This document shows, piece by piece, positions 36,591-49,582 of a stretch of 64,000 nt of DNA. The position numbers were made by a program, and so were the translations under genes. Each line of letters begins with the position of its first letter. Position 1 is the first letter of the stretch. The DNA lies in NCBI GenBank assembly GCA_963853835.1, contig OY970829.1, positions 29,909,764 through 29,973,763 on the forward strand, written 5' to 3'. Under the pieces are notes generated by a model, which did no database searches, was not told the origin of the DNA, and saw nothing but the letters and a program-made list of their open reading frames with translations. Origin of the DNA: Calendula officinalis (lineage: Eukaryota; Streptophyta; Magnoliopsida; Asterales; Asteraceae).

Positions 36591-39500
36591 TCAAGCAGCT
36601 GCAACTTTTTGAAACTTGTTTTGTCGATTTCCACCATCCCTTGAGCGATTATGTTTCCCATTGAACTGGCGCCCACCTCTGTTGTTCTTACCTCCTCCCC
36701 TAAACAAAACAAACAAATAAGACATGCATTAGAAACTTATACATCAATGTACAACCACCTTCTGGATTTTAGGAATTACTCTTCCATAAATTAATATACA
36801 AATTATTATCCCCATAATGAAAATACTAACCTATTCCAATTGCCTTTATTATTTCCTCTAGATTTCTCTTGGCTACGGAGCATTTTCCAGTATTCCTTTT
36901 CCGCTTCCCCTGAAAACATATCCATTCATGGATTTATTATTTATATTTTTTTATTTATGAGTAAATTACAAGTGAGTTTTACTTTTACCCCAAATTTCAC
37001 GTATAGTCCTTTAATGTTAAAAATTACACTTGTAATCCTTTTTTTGAAAACTTTTTGCACCTACAATCCTTTATACTAAGGTAACGGCCGTTAAAGTTTT
37101 CAAAAAAAGGACTGACAATGTAATTTTTTAAACTAAAGGACCATGGGTGAAATTTGGTCTAAACCTCAGGGACAATCCTTGTAATTTACTCTTTATTAAT
37201 TAATTTAGGCCAAAATACATTTTAGTACCCTCAACTTGGATGACTAGGTCTTCTACTACCCTGGACTATTAAAGATGCAGCATAGTACCCTAAACTTGAC
37301 AAAAAGGTCAATTTCGTACCCTGACTCATTAATTTTATCACGTTTTCTTATTTGGCTTACTTTCGTTAGAGCTTTTGACGGACTAAACAATATACGTTCA
37401 TCTAAATATATTGATATTAAAAGCAAATCACGTGAAAAAACAAGACCAAATTAGTAAGTCAGGGTACTTAATTGACCATTTTGTCAAGTTCAGGGTACCA
37501 TGATGCACCTTTAATAGTTCAGGGTAATTAGGGTACTAAAATGTATTTTGGGCATTAATTTATTTATTATTTACAAGGATGTGGTGTATATTACCTGTTA
37601 CTGGATCTAAAATAGCAACATAATTCTTGACAATCAGACCACCTTCCTCTGTAAGCACAGCAGCAGCACGTGCTTTCTGAGCACCATCTGCTTCCTCAAA
37701 CCGTATGTATCCGGATTCTTCCCCCATACTAAAATCAATAAACTGAAAAATCATATTATTATTATTATTATTACCCAATTATTCCAAAAAAAAAAAAGAA
37801 AAAAAAAAGATAATCGTATACAACCTTAACGGTACCAAATTTCTGAAAAACGGCCTTGAGATCCTCACGTAAGACAACGTCCTTATTGTCCTTGTATATG
37901 ACAGCAGATGTTTTTTTAGTTTCTGTTTTTTCATTATCTTCTGATTCGTCTTTTTCTGAAGTGGGATTCACATCTAAAGTTGCTTCCTCAGTAACTAATT
38001 CCATAGATTCTGTTTTGGTGTCAGTTGATGTGCTCTTCAACTTAAATGCGACAAGTAAACCTTTCGGGTAACTGTTAACAACATCAAAATACAACAAAAT
38101 CGGTAACCGAAAATCAACCGAAATCAAAAACAAGTAATCGGATCGGTTTTCATCAGTTTTCGGTTTTATAATTTCATGATTTTCGGTTTCGGTTTATTTA
38201 CGTATATATCTGCCCAAAACCTCAAAATTCTCATATATATCCTTTTACCTAATTTAATAATATTTAAATCATTTAAAATTTAAAAAACATAAATCCTAAT
38301 CTTAATTAATGGTAAACCCTTGACGAAAGAAACTGTAGTTGTCGAGTTTGGCAAAAAAAATACCCTTTGACGAAATAAAAAACCCTTAACCTTTAAGGAT
38401 CTCGATTAAGATTTATCCTTTTTAAATTTTAAATGATTTAAATATTATTAAATTAGGTAAAAGGATATATATGCAAGATTTCGTGACTTACTCTTCTTCT
38501 TGAGGAGCATTTTTGCGATTGGGCATCGTAGAGCGATGGGTATTCTCAGCTTCTTCTTCCACTGCTCTCTGCTCATCAAACTCTTTCCTAAAATTATTTC
38601 AAAAAACCAGGGGCATTTTAGTCAATTCTTGTATTAACAAAAATTAAGTATGTGCTTACTTGGGTTTTAGTGCCAGCTCAGCACCCCTAAAAACCAAGGT
38701 TTGAGTCAGAATCTTAGTGGCATCTTCTTCAGATGCAAACTCAACAAGAGCAGTACCACAAAATACCCTCTTATCACCAACATGTTTAGGTAACCGCACA
38801 CTGTTAACCTGCAAATAATAATTAAAATTAAGAGTAAAATACAAAATTGGTCCTTTAGGTTTATACCATATTACATATTTGGTCCTTTAGTTTCAAAAAT
38901 TAAAGTGGTAGTCCTTATTTTTGAAACTATCGACATGTCAAGTATGGTCACGTGTGATGCACGGGGGTAAATATGTCCTCTTCCATTTCCCTTTACCAAT
39001 TTGAAACCCATAAAAACCCGTTTGTTTGACGGGAAAAGTTAACGTCTGTTTAGGTAAAGGACCAAACTTGTCAACAGTTTCAGAAATAAGGACTACGAGT
39101 GTAATTTATGAAACTAAAGGACCAAATATGTAATATAGTATAAACCTAAAGGACCATTTGTGTAATTTACTCAATTTAAATACCTTGGCAGATTGCCCAA
39201 AAAAGGACTCAACTTCCTCAATCTTTATATCATACTGAAATGGTGATGCAGCAATTGTTCTGCTATCTAATTGCTCAATCACCTCTTCTGCTTTTGGTAG
39301 TTCTGTCGTCCGTCCAACTTTTTTCCCTAAAACCCAACAAACAAATTTCATCAATACCCTTTCTCAAAACTTTATATATATTTAAATAAACAACTTGATC
39401 ATTATTATATAACACTGCCAAACCCATATATTATCTCTCTTTATATTACTTGATTCATGACAGTTTACACAAGCATATAACATTTGATAATATTTATAAA

Positions 39501-40471
39501 AAAATACTATGTTGAACATTACCCATTAAAACAACCTGCTACCTAAAGACAAAAGTCTCAAAGTGAAAAATATTAGCAATAAGATTCTGAAACTTATTTT
39601 TTTCCTCTTGCTACTGAATACTAAAATATTAAGTTCACAAAAAATTACAGATCTATTGATTTATATGATTATTAATACGTATATAAAGTTCACAGAAAGT
39701 GTTTACATCTGAATTTTTAATCATAATTAGATATAATTATTTTTTTAAAAACAACACAAATTTAATAACCCAACAGAAAAAATTTGCGATCATGAATAAT
39801 ATAATATTAAAATATTAATTATTAAGAAAAACAAAAGGCTACCATCTTCAGAAATTTTAAGAGTGGTTGATTTGGCCTTTAATGTCTCAGCTACAGCTTC
39901 CACTGTTTCTTCAGTAACATCTTCAGCCTTTATGTCCCCCAATCCCAGATGACCTCTCATCCGAGAAAAAGAACATATCAATGCCAAACTTACCACTATA
40001 CTTTCAGTTAAGAAAAATTATTATATATTATATGTATATATATACATATACATATACATATACCAAACAAGTCTAGTAACTTAAACACTAATCACCATTA
40101 GTATTTGTATTTTTTTTTATTTTTTTTTACAGAAAGCATGTAACTTTTTGATTCACAACGAAAAAAGGGGTAATAATAGCATGAAGGATTTCAATCTAAA
40201 AGCGGTTACTTAAAATCAACAAATTCGAATTAAAAAACATGATAAGGATACTGCCATCTTCACTCTCAGCAATTGTATTCCTAAGAAAATTATCTCTTGG
40301 AAGGTTGCTATCGCTGAAATAGAACTCAACCTGCCATCAGTAGAACTTATCAATAATTAAAATTGAAAATATAATGATTATATACTATGAATAAGATAAA
40401 TCAATCTTCGACTACAAAACCTGTCGAATGATTTTCTTAACGGTTTCTTCATCCAATTGAGTTGACACCAT
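36591..40471 (-). CDS. LA1: La1 RNA-binding protein, complete gene copy A
   Basis: Nuclear La protein: binds the UUU-OH 3' ends of RNA polymerase III transcripts, protects them and assists folding; the plant La1 is essential in Arabidopsis. Coding exons in order: 40421-40471, 40252-40330, 39843-39995, 39184-39326, 38660-38808, 38492-38587, 37825-38071, 37595-37742, 36831-36909, 36591-36699. All have GT-AG junctions, totalling 1254 nt (417 aa). La motif at about residues 5-100: Q17, F20, Y21, D30 and F32 in QVEFYFSDSNLPRDNF align with the human La RNA-end pocket. RRM1 at about 116-195 (SRTIAASPFQYD, VNSVRLPKH, ALVEFASEEDA). C-terminal xRRM at about 265-375 (KDNKDVVLREDLKAVFQKFG, GYIRF). Basic RGG-like tail ending QKVAAA. 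ATG 40471 follows a CT-rich leader. It lies antisense, downstream of channel exon 8 (308 bp). Confidence 0.95.
36959..37191. mobile_element. Foldback MITE, 233 bp, in La1 intron 8 (copy A)
   Basis: Copy of the element at 22933-23165 (GAGTAAATTACAAG ends). Confidence 0.7.
37208..37553. mobile_element. Foldback MITE, 346 bp, in La1 intron 8 (copy A)
   Basis: Copy of the element at 23182-23527 with the ATTAATTTA duplication. Confidence 0.8.
38233..38472. mobile_element. Foldback element, about 240 bp, in La1 intron 6 (copy A)
   Basis: Long inverted arms start ATATATATCCTTTTACCTAA and close with TTAGGTAAAAGGATATATAT; no target duplication was clear. It sits between La1 exons 6 and 7. Confidence 0.65.
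38832..39172. mobile_element. Foldback MITE, 341 bp, in La1 intron 4 (copy A)
   Basis: Arms GAGTAAAATACAAAATTGG and CCATTTGTGTAATTTACTC, with repeated GGTCCTTTAG words. Terminal similarity to the other GAGTAAATTAC elements here suggests one superfamily. It ends 11 bp from La1 exon 4. Confidence 0.7.
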
Positions 40472-40560
40472 CTTCGAGATCTGTGTTTGAATGAGAGAAA
40501 GAGAGGCGGAGAAGAAAGGGGGAAGAACGGTTTTAGGGTTTTGATTTGGGGAAATAAATG
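40472..40560 (-). promoter_or_regulatory. La1 5' leader with CT-rich tract and telo-box (copy A)
   Basis: On the minus strand the 60-odd bases before the ATG are CT-rich. A telo-box AAACCCTAA lies at 40533-40541. Such boxes are common in plant genes of the translation and ribosome machinery, fitting a La gene. The transcription start itself was not located. Confidence 0.5.
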
Positions 40561-40679
40561 ACGGGAGGGTTTTATGGGGGCGGGACGTTGGAAATATTCG
40601 GAAACAACCTTCATATTTAACCCTTTTGTCAATAATGGCCCCCGAAATCGAGATGGAAAGGTGTTTTTGTTAGGGTGAT

Positions 40680-41613
40680 ATAGAAGAAAAAAAGTTAAAA
40701 AACCGATAACTAGAGAATTGTTGGCGATTTTAGTGTTATGTATTCAAGTTTTTGTATAATGAAAATTATTTGTATGTAATGAGTTTCATACTTTAGTTTT
40801 AATATAAGTTAGGAGGTGCGGAGTATAATCTTTATCTTTATATATATTAAAAGAAGGTTTTTTTGAAATCTTTAAAGCCATGTCATAATAGCACATCATA
40901 CCTTATGCCATGTATGAGGCCACTTGGCACTTAAATGCCAATTCATTATTGCCACCTAAAAGTCCACATATACACTTTTAAGCCACCTCACTTTTAATGA
41001 CCTTTATAAGAGCCAATTCCTATATTTTACTAAATGTAAATGTAAATACTTTAGTGATAACCACCCACCACATAAAAAACTTCCTATATGTAAATCTATA
41101 TGCAATACAATGTTAAGGTTGTAACTGTCAACATAAACAATGTTAAATGTAAATATGTGTACATCTTTTCTATTTCATGTTATACGATTGATCACTTGGT
41201 CAAATCAATTAACTTTAGTGACCTTTATAAGAGTCAATTTTTATATTTGACTAAATGTAAATGTAAATACGTTTACTGATAACCGACCACCACATAAAAT
41301 ACCTTCCTATTTATAAATGTAAATGCAATGCAATATTAAGGTATTAACCGTCCACATAAAGATCACTTGGCTATATTTTTTTAGCTATTGTTAAAACTGA
41401 CGGTTACGTTAAGTTCTAATTTATGATAAGCAGTGTTAAATGAAAATTGAATAAATTTATTTTTGGTGCGTTGACATCTAATGTAATTAAAGTATTTATT
41501 ACCCATTTAATGTACTTAAATATGAATAGTTTTGAATAACAATGAGGTTTTAAATAATGTAATTTATAGTTTTAACATGAATTACGTCTCATGAAAAAGA
41601 TTTCAACTTGACA
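40680..41613. other. Intergenic region upstream of La1 with degenerate direct repeats
   Basis: No gene seen. Two related segments of about 130 bp (from about 40996 and about 41216) share GACCTTTATAAGAG, AAATGTAAATGTAAATAC and CCACCACATAAAA. The left part near 40845 (ATATATATTAAAAGAAGG) resembles a plant Helitron 5' end, but without a recognisable 3' hairpin and CTRR end I do not call it one. Confidence 0.45.
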
Positions 41614-41788
41614 AAATGATATTGATTCTTATATTTTGTGTCTACTTATGTCATGTCTACCCACTTGATAAGATGACATGTGTAATCCACTAATTCTCTC
41701 TCATAATATTATTCTTTGATTTTGACACGTGTTTTGATCAAGTTGGTAGACATAAGTATGCACAAAAGGTAGGCAGCAATATCATTAC
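41614..41788. mobile_element. Mutator-type MITE of channel intron 5 (block 3)
   Basis: Identical to 4023-4197 from its second base. The left neighbour is La1 upstream DNA rather than poly-T, so the duplication breakpoint lies at the element end. Confidence 0.7.
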
Positions 41789-41856
41789 TTTTTTTTTAAT
41801 AACACAACTCGTCGATCATTCATTAACTCGTAAATCGGTTGCATGCATGATTTTAG

Positions 41857-41955
41857 GTCTCGGAGATGAGAGCTGAATATTTTCCACCCAAAGAAGATGT
41901 GATCTTGCAAAATGAAGCTCCCACAGACTTCTACATTTTGGTGTCTGGTGCTGCG
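41857..41955 (+). CDS. AKT6-like: K+ channel exon 6, copy 3
   Basis: Same 99-nt phase-0 exon with intact splice sites; offset 37591 from copy 1. Confidence 0.8.
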
Positions 41956-41996
41956 GTAATAATCAATCAGCTTTTTTATAGAACAACACGTAACGT

Positions 41997-42249
41997 CACT
42001 ACAAGAAAAACCATCTATGGCGACCACAAGAAAATGGCCTATAGCGACGAAATGTCGTCGCCATAGGCTATCCCGACGACAAGTGATCGGGAACATTTCG
42101 TCACCACAGCTTCGTCGATATAGGGTAAACTTTTCGTCGGCATTGATGTCGTCGCCATAGCTTCCTCTGTCCCGACGACAAATAGTCCCTAGAAAAATCG
42201 TCGGTGGTTATTTTCCCATTCAAAAGAAAATGTAGTTTTTCTTGTAGTG
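41997..42249. mobile_element. 253-bp internal-deletion derivative of the CACTA element
   Basis: It keeps the 5' terminal 236 bp or so, joins at ...GAAAATG|TAGTTTTTC and retains the TAGTG terminus. CGT flanks both sides. GT at the join is shared by both parents. About 3.6 kb including the transposase remnant are gone. The result is a MITE-sized element with both termini, followed by the usual 35-bp flank and a 1823-bp unit. Confidence 0.85.
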
Positions 42250-42284
42250 CGTAGATAGCTAATTAAGGGCATGTTTGGGAAAGT

Positions 42285-44107
42285 CAACAGCCACCAACAA
42301 CCGCCACCAACCACCAACTGCCACCAACTACGAACACCCACACCGACCAGCCCCAACCCACACCAACTACCCCCGACCCAAACCCATTACCCACCACCGC
42401 CAACGGCGGCATCCCAGCCAGAAAACAGCTCCGACAACCATAAACTCCAAAAAAGTGAGAAAATCATACCTTTTTGCAAAAAAAATCGTTAGCCGGGAGG
42501 GAAGGGAAGTCGCCGGAGTTATAAAACCACAATGGAGGATGAAATCCACTTGAATCCGTCGGAAATCGGAAGAAATCGTCGGAAATCGCCGCTGGTTCGA
42601 TAGAGAATCGTTTTTGGGGTAAAAAGTTAAGTCTGCCAAAAGTCTGCAATATCAGATCTGTTTTTGACCTATGCCGACGACAAATAGTCGGTATAGGTCA
42701 AAATGTCGTCGCTACAGGTAACCAAAACGACGCCGTTCAGCTTTTTCTGGCAAATAATTAATTAAAATATAATTAATATTAATTATTTATAAAAAAAATT
42801 ATTTAATACCTGTCCCGACCACATGTAGTCGGGAAAAGCTCCAAAAAATTTTCAATCCCCGCGTAACACTTTTCGTCAACCCGCCAAAAATTTCGTCTCC
42901 CGCTTTGACCAATCAAAAATTCCGTCACCCGTCTATAGCGACTACTTGTCGTCGCTATAGATCCTTTTTAGGGTTTTCGGTTACGTTTTACGCTTACGGT
43001 CTACTGTTTATGTACATATCATTTGTGTATATTGTATGAATGTGGGCATCATTCTATTACATGTATGTATACTGGAATACATACCTAATGTTCATTAATA
43101 CAGGTATACACGTACGAGATATTTAAATGGAATCCTAAATACATTGATACGAGTACATGCAGTGATACATCCATTGATAGTATACATTGGCACATACACG
43201 GATACAAACATACAGTGATACATACGTAAAGCGATACATACACAATGATATGAATACATGTAGTGATACATCTATTGAAACGCGTATACGTACACACGAG
43301 ATATATATGCATGTAGTATACATGAGATATACATGGATTCATACATACATTGATACGAGTACATGCAGTGATACTTCCGTTGACAGTACACAGTGATATA
43401 TACATTCATGGAGTTATATATACATGTTAAACGCTAAACCCTAAATACACACATCAACCCTAGACCCTAACCCCTAATCTCTAAAACAGCTTATAGCGAC
43501 GAAATGTCGTCGCTATAGGTAAAAATATATATATAAAAAATTAATTTTTTATTTTTGGCGACAACATGTCGTCGCCATAGATTCCAACCAAACGACATCG
43601 TTTTTTCCTCCGGCGACATTTGTAAAAGAAATTAAAAAATTATTTAAATTTAACCTATACCGACCACATGTCGTCGGCATAGGATGTCGTCATTTCTATC
43701 TCCGACACCTATATTTAAAGAAAATAAAAAATAAATAATATTTTGTCTGTCCCGACCACTTGTTGTCGCCATAGGTGTCCGCAAAACGACAAAAACGTTA
43801 TTTTCGCCAAACTTAATAAAAGAAAATGAAAATTAATTTATTTTATATGTGTCCCGACCACATGTCGTCGGTATAGGTATTGGTCAAAGTCGAGATTTTG
43901 TTACCGCCTCTCGCCGACGATGTGTGGTCGCCATAACTAAAGTCAATGGGTAGCCCGGTCAAAGTTTTTTTTAACTTGTCCCGACCACTTGTCGTCGCTA
44001 TAGCTCGAGCTATGGCGACGACAAATGTCGTCGCTATAGGTTTCGTCGCCATATGTAGTTTTTCTTGTAGTGCGTAGATAGCTAATTAAGGGCATGTTTG
44101 GGAAAGT
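42285..44107 (+). repeat. Single 1823-bp unit (block 3)
   Basis: One unit lacking an attached full 5' element end. C at unit position 1521. A private G-to-T change at 44054, eight bases inside the 3' half near the TIR (CCATATGTAG for CCATAGGTAG). Confidence 0.92.
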
Positions 44108-44226
44108 TTATTTAGGGGGGCTTTTTAACTTATTAGCTTAATAAGCCTAAATAAGCTTGAAAATTCAAGTTTATTTAGGCTTATTAAGCTAAAAAACCCG
44201 CTAAATAAGTTTTCCCAAACATGCCC
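44090..44226. mobile_element. Tourist-like MITE (block 3)
   Basis: Copy of 21041-21177 with TAA flanks. Confidence 0.85.
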
Positions 44227-44258
44227 TAACTCCATACAATTCTTGTATATATGTTCTA

Positions 44259-44916
44259 GAATAAATTACACGGATAATCCTTGTGGTTTGCTAAAAGTTT
44301 TGGATTTGGTCTCTAAGTCTCAGAAATTACACGAATGATCCATGTGATTTGAAACTTGCCACGCTTTTGGTCCCTAATACTAACAGACGTTAAGATTGGC
44401 GGTTAAACATTTCGTAATGACTAAAATACCTTTTTTAAAAACTCCACCTATAAAAACCCCTCCCCTTCATTTTCATTTCTTTTTACATCAATATATGGAG
44501 AATTAATAAAGTTAAAATTGCTCAACCATCATAGCATATAAACCAGAAAAAACAATTATCAGATCTGTCTCAGGAATCAGTACCTATGGGTTTTCCCGAC
44601 AATGATGGTGGTGGTGATTGGCCTTCGAATCTCATGTGTGGGGTGATAGAGAGTGAGATGGAGAGGGGGCATATGAGAGAGGGAGAAAGAGAAATAATTA
44701 AATAAATCAAAATTAATTATAAGATGTGAAAATTAAATCTAAAGGCATTTTTGTCATTTAAAAAAATTTAACAGCCATTTTTAACGGACGTCCATTGTTA
44801 GGGACCAAAAGTTGTGACCGACCCTCATATTTAAGGATTATCCGTATAATTTCTAGGATTTAAGGATCAAATTTAAAACTTTTAGCAAATCACACAACTA
44901 TGCGTGTAATTTACTC
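44259..44916. mobile_element. Mutator-type MITE, 658 bp (block 3)
   Basis: Copy of 21210-21867 with TATGTTCTA flanks. Confidence 0.85.
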
Positions 44917-44976
44917 TATGTTCTATATGCAAACATTTCTATTAATAGCTTTTAAATTGGAATTTTGTTTTAACAG

Positions 44977-45306
44977 GAGTTGATTTCTCGCAGAAGTGGG
45001 GTTGAACAGGTACATTATAGATACAAATGACATGCAATTATTTTGCCATATCTCAAATTAAGAGTTGGTTTTCATCTTTCTATACAAAGTTGATCAAGGA
45101 ATTTATGTGTATGTTTGTAGGTTGTTAGAGAGTTAAAAACTGGAGATGTGTGTGGTGAGATAGGTGTACTTTGTTACAGACCACAAGTATTTACTGTTCG
45201 TACAAGACGGTTGAGCCAGCTGTTAAGATTAAACCGCACTCAATTTCGCAACATTATCCAATCAAATGTAGCAGATGGTACAATAATCATCAACAATCTC
45301 CTTCAG
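44977..45306 (+). CDS. AKT6-like: K+ channel exons 7 and 8, copy 3
   Basis: Exon 7 44977-45009, exon 8 45121-45306, unchanged in frame and splice sites. Exon 6 to exon 7 distance is only 3021 bp here, the shortest in the window. Confidence 0.82.
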
Positions 45307-45613
45307 GTACCATACACTTAACCTTTTTTTAATTATTTTTATTACTCCGTCCGTCCCAAAATTATTGTCAACAGACAAAAATCACACGTACAGTTTAAGA
45401 AAAGTGCATTTATTACATTGTGCAACCAATAAAATGTTACCTTTATCACCTAACTGTGTTTTAATTGGTTGGATTTTCAAGTGGACAGTGATTTTAGGAC
45501 ATTTAAAAAAGGAAACGTGGACAATATAATTGGGGTGATTTTTTAATATAGACTAAATGAAATCAAGTAGTGAAAAAGTAACAAGAAACCACAAAAAGAC
45601 AAAACTCTCAAAT

Positions 45614-48600
45614 TCAAGCAGCTGCAACTTTTTGAAACTTGTTTTGTCGATTTCCACCATCCCTTGAGCGATTATGTTTCCCATTGAACTGGCGCCCACC
45701 TCTGTTGTTCTTACCTCCTCCCCTAAACAAAACAAACAAATAAGACATGCATTAGAAACTTATACATCAATGTACAACCACCTTCTGGATTTTAGGAATT
45801 ACTCTTCCATAAATTAATATACAAATTATTATCCCCATAATGAAAATACTAACCTATTCCAATTGCCTTTATTATTTCCTCTAGATTTCTCTTGGCTACG
45901 GAGCATTTTCCAGTATTCCTTTTCCGCTTCCCCTGAAAACATATCCATTCATGGATTTATTATTTATATTTTTTTATTTATGAGTAAATTACAAGTGAGT
46001 TTTACTTTTACCCCAAATTTCACGTATAGTCCTTTAATGTTAAAAATTACACTTGTAATCCTTTTTTTGAAAACTTTTTGCACCTACAATCCTTTATACT
46101 AAGGTAACGGCCGTTAAAGTTTTCAAAAAAAGGACTGACAATGTAATTTTTTAAACTAAAGGACCATGGGTGAAATTTGGTCTAAACCTCAGGGACAATC
46201 CTTGTAATTTACTCTTTATTAATTAATTTAGGCCAAAATACATTTTAGTACCCTCAACTTGGATGACTAGGTCTTCTACTACCCTGGACTATTAAAGATG
46301 CAGCATAGTACCCTAAACTTGACAAAAAGGTCAATTTCGTACCCTGACTCATTAATTTTATCACGTTTTCTTATTTGGCTTACTTTCGTTAGAGCTTTTG
46401 ACGGACTAAACAATATACGTTCATCTAAATATATTGATATTAAAAGCAAATCACGTGAAAAAACAAGACCAAATTAGTAAGTCAGGGTACTTAATTGACC
46501 ATTTTGTCAAGTTCAGGGTACCATGATGCACCTTTAATAGTTCAGGGTAATTAGGGTACTAAAATGTATTTTGGGCATTAATTTATTTATTATTTACAAG
46601 GATGTGGTGTATATTACCTGTTACTGGATCTAAAATAGCAACATAATTCTTGACAATCAGACCACCTTCCTCTGTAAGCACAGCAGCAGCACGTGCTTTC
46701 TGAGCACCATCTGCTTCCTCAAACCGTATGTATCCGGATTCTTCCCCCATACTAAAATCAATAAACTGAAAAATCATATTATTATTATTATTATTACCCA
46801 ATTATTCCAAAAAAAAAAAGAAAAAAAAAAGATAATCGTATACAACCTTAACGGTACCAAATTTCTGAAAAACGGCCTTGAGATCCTCACGTAAGACAAC
46901 GTCCTTATTGTCCTTGTATATGACAGCAGATGTTTTTTTAGTTTCTGTTTTTTCATTATCTTCTGATTCGTCTTTTTCTGAAGTGGGATTCACATCTAAA
47001 GTTGCTTCCTCAGTAACTAATTCCATAGATTCTGTTTTGGTGTCAGTTGATGTGCTCTTCAACTTAAATGCGACAAGTAAACCTTTCGGGTAACTGTTAA
47101 CAACATCAAAATACAACAAAATCGGTAACCGAAAATCAACCGAAATCAAAAACAAGTAATCGGATCGGTTTTCATCAGTTTTCGGTTTTATAATTTCATG
47201 ATTTTCGGTTTCGGTTTATTTACGTATATATCTGCCCAAAACCTCAAAATTCTCATATATATCCTTTTACCTAATTTAATAATATTTAAATCATTTAAAA
47301 TTTAAAAAACATAAATCCTAATCTTAATTAATGGTAAACCCTTGACGAAAGAAACTGTAGTTGTCGAGTTTGGCAAAAAAAATACCCTTTGACGAAATAA
47401 AAAACCCTTAACCTTTAAGGATCTCGATTAAGATTTATCCTTTTTAAATTTTAAATGATTTAAATATTATTAAATTAGGTAAAAGGATATATATGCAAGA
47501 TTTCGTGACTTACTCTTCTTCTTGAGGAGCATTTTTGCGATTGGGCATCGTAGAGCGATGGGTATTCTCAGCTTCTTCTTCCACTGCTCTCTGCTCATCA
47601 AACTCTTTCCTAAAATTATTTCAAAAAACCAGGGGCATTTTAGTCAATTCTTGTATTAACAAAAATTAAGTATGTGCTTACTTGGGTTTTAGTGCCAGCT
47701 CAGCACCCCTAAAAACCAAGGTTTGAGTCAGAATCTTAGTGGCATCTTCTTCAGATGCAAACTCAACAAGAGCAGTACCACAAAATACCCTCTTATCACC
47801 AACATGTTTAGGTAACCGCACACTGTTAACCTGCAAATAATAATTAAAATTAAGAGTAAAATACAAAATTGGTCCTTTAGGTTTATACCATATTACATAT
47901 TTGGTCCTTTAGTTTCAAAAATTAAAGTGGTAGTCCTTATTTTTGAAACTATCGACATGTCAAGTATGGTCACGTGTGATGCACGGGGGTAAATATGTCC
48001 TCTTCCATTTCCCTTTACCAATTTGAAACCCATAAAAACCCGTTTGTTTGACGGGAAAAGTTAACGTCTGTTTAGGTAAAGGACCAAACTTGTCAACAGT
48101 TTCAGAAATAAGGACTACGAGTGTAATTTATGAAACTAAAGGACCAAATATGTAATATAGTATAAACCTAAAGGACCATTTGTGTAATTTACTCAATTTA
48201 AATACCTTGGCAGATTGCCCAAAAAAGGACTCAACTTCCTCAATCTTTATATCATACTGAAATGGTGATGCAGCAATTGTTCTGCTATCTAATTGCTCAA
48301 TCACCTCTTCTGCTTTTGGTAGTTCTGTCGTCCGTCCAACTTTTTTCCCTAAAACCCAACAAACAAATTTCATCAATACCCTTTCTCAAAACTTTATATA
48401 TATTTAAATAAACAACTTGATCATTATTATATAACACTGCCAAACCCATATATTATCTCTCTTTATATTACTTGATTCATGACAGTTTACACAAGCATAT
48501 AACATTTGATAATATTTATAAAAAAATACTATGTTGAACATTACCCATTAAAACAACCTGCTACCTAAAGACAAAAGTCTCAAAGTGAAAAATATTAGCA

Positions 48601-49493
48601 ATAAGATTCTGAAACTTATTTTTTTCCTCTTGCTACTGAATACTAAAATATTAAGTTCACAAAAAATTACAGATCTATTGATTTATATGATTATTAATAC
48701 GTATATAAAGTTCACAGAAAGTGTTTACATCTGAATTTTTAATCATAATTAGATATAATTATTTTTTTAAAAACAACACAAATTTAATAACCCAACAGAA
48801 AAAATTTGCGATCATGAATAATATAATATTAAAATATTAATTATTAAGAAAAACAAAAGGCTACCATCTTCAGAAATTTTAAGAGTGGTTGATTTGGCCT
48901 TTAATGTCTCAGCTACAGCTTCCACTGTTTCTTCAGTAACATCTTCAGCCTTTATGTCCCCCAATCCCAGATGACCTCTCATCCGAGAAAAAGAACATAT
49001 CAATGCCAAACTTACCACTATACTTTCAGTTAAGAAAAATTATTATATATTATATGTATATATATACATATACATATACATATACCAAACAAGTCTAGTA
49101 ACTTAAACACTAATCACCATTAGTATTTGTATTTTTTTTTATTTTTTTTTACAGAAAGCATGTAACTTTTTGATTCACAACGAAAAAAGGGGTAATAATA
49201 GCATGAAGGATTTCAATCTAAAAGCGGTTACTTAAAATCAACAAATTCGAATTAAAAAACATGATAAGGATACTGCCATCTTCACTCTCAGCAATTGTAT
49301 TCCTAAGAAAATTATCTCTTGGAAGGTTGCTATCGCTGAAATAGAACTCAACCTGCCATCAGTAGAACTTATCAATAATTAAAATTGAAAATATAATGAT
49401 TATATACTATGAATAAGATAAATCAATCTTCGACTACAAAACCTGTCGAATGATTTTCTTAACGGTTTCTTCATCCAATTGAGTTGACACCAT
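45614..49493 (-). CDS. LA1: La1 RNA-binding protein, complete gene copy B
   Basis: Ten intact coding exons: 49443-49493, 49274-49352, 48865-49017, 48206-48348, 47682-47830, 47514-47609, 46847-47093, 46618-46765, 45854-45932, 45614-45722. They encode the same 417-aa La motif - RRM1 - xRRM - basic tail protein as copy A. The only difference noticed is one A fewer in the poly-A of intron 7 (near 46810-46830). It carries its own leader and upstream region, so it could be expressed independently. Confidence 0.93.
45982..46214. mobile_element. Foldback MITE, 233 bp, in La1 intron 8 (copy B)
   Basis: Copy of the element at 22933-23165. Confidence 0.7.
46231..46576. mobile_element. Foldback MITE, 346 bp, in La1 intron 8 (copy B)
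   Basis: Copy of the element at 23182-23527. Confidence 0.8.
47255..47494. mobile_element. Foldback element in La1 intron 6 (copy B)
   Basis: Copy of 38233-38472. Confidence 0.65.
47854..48194. mobile_element. Foldback MITE, 341 bp, in La1 intron 4 (copy B)
   Basis: Copy of 38832-39172. Confidence 0.7.
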
Positions 49494-49582
49494 CTTCGAG
49501 ATCTGTGTTTGAATGAGAGAAAGAGAGGCGGAGAAGAAAGGGGGAAGAACGGTTTTAGGGTTTTGATTTGGGGAAATAAATG
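49494..49582 (-). promoter_or_regulatory. La1 5' leader with telo-box (copy B)
   Basis: The CT-rich leader and the AAACCCTAA telo-box (49555-49563, minus strand) are conserved as in copy A. Confidence 0.5.

Larger units (their letters stand above)
23693..41613. repeat. Segmental duplication block 2
   Basis: Second copy of the unit: channel exon 6, CACTA element with five 1823-bp units, MITEs, channel exons 7-8, a complete antisense La1 gene and its upstream DNA. Offset from block 1 is 19495 before the array and 14026 after it, the difference (5469) being exactly three array units. Confidence 0.9.

Noticed and set aside
40845..41613. Helitron upstream of La1
   Set aside because: Only a weak resemblance at the putative 5' end; no 3' hairpin with CTRR was found.
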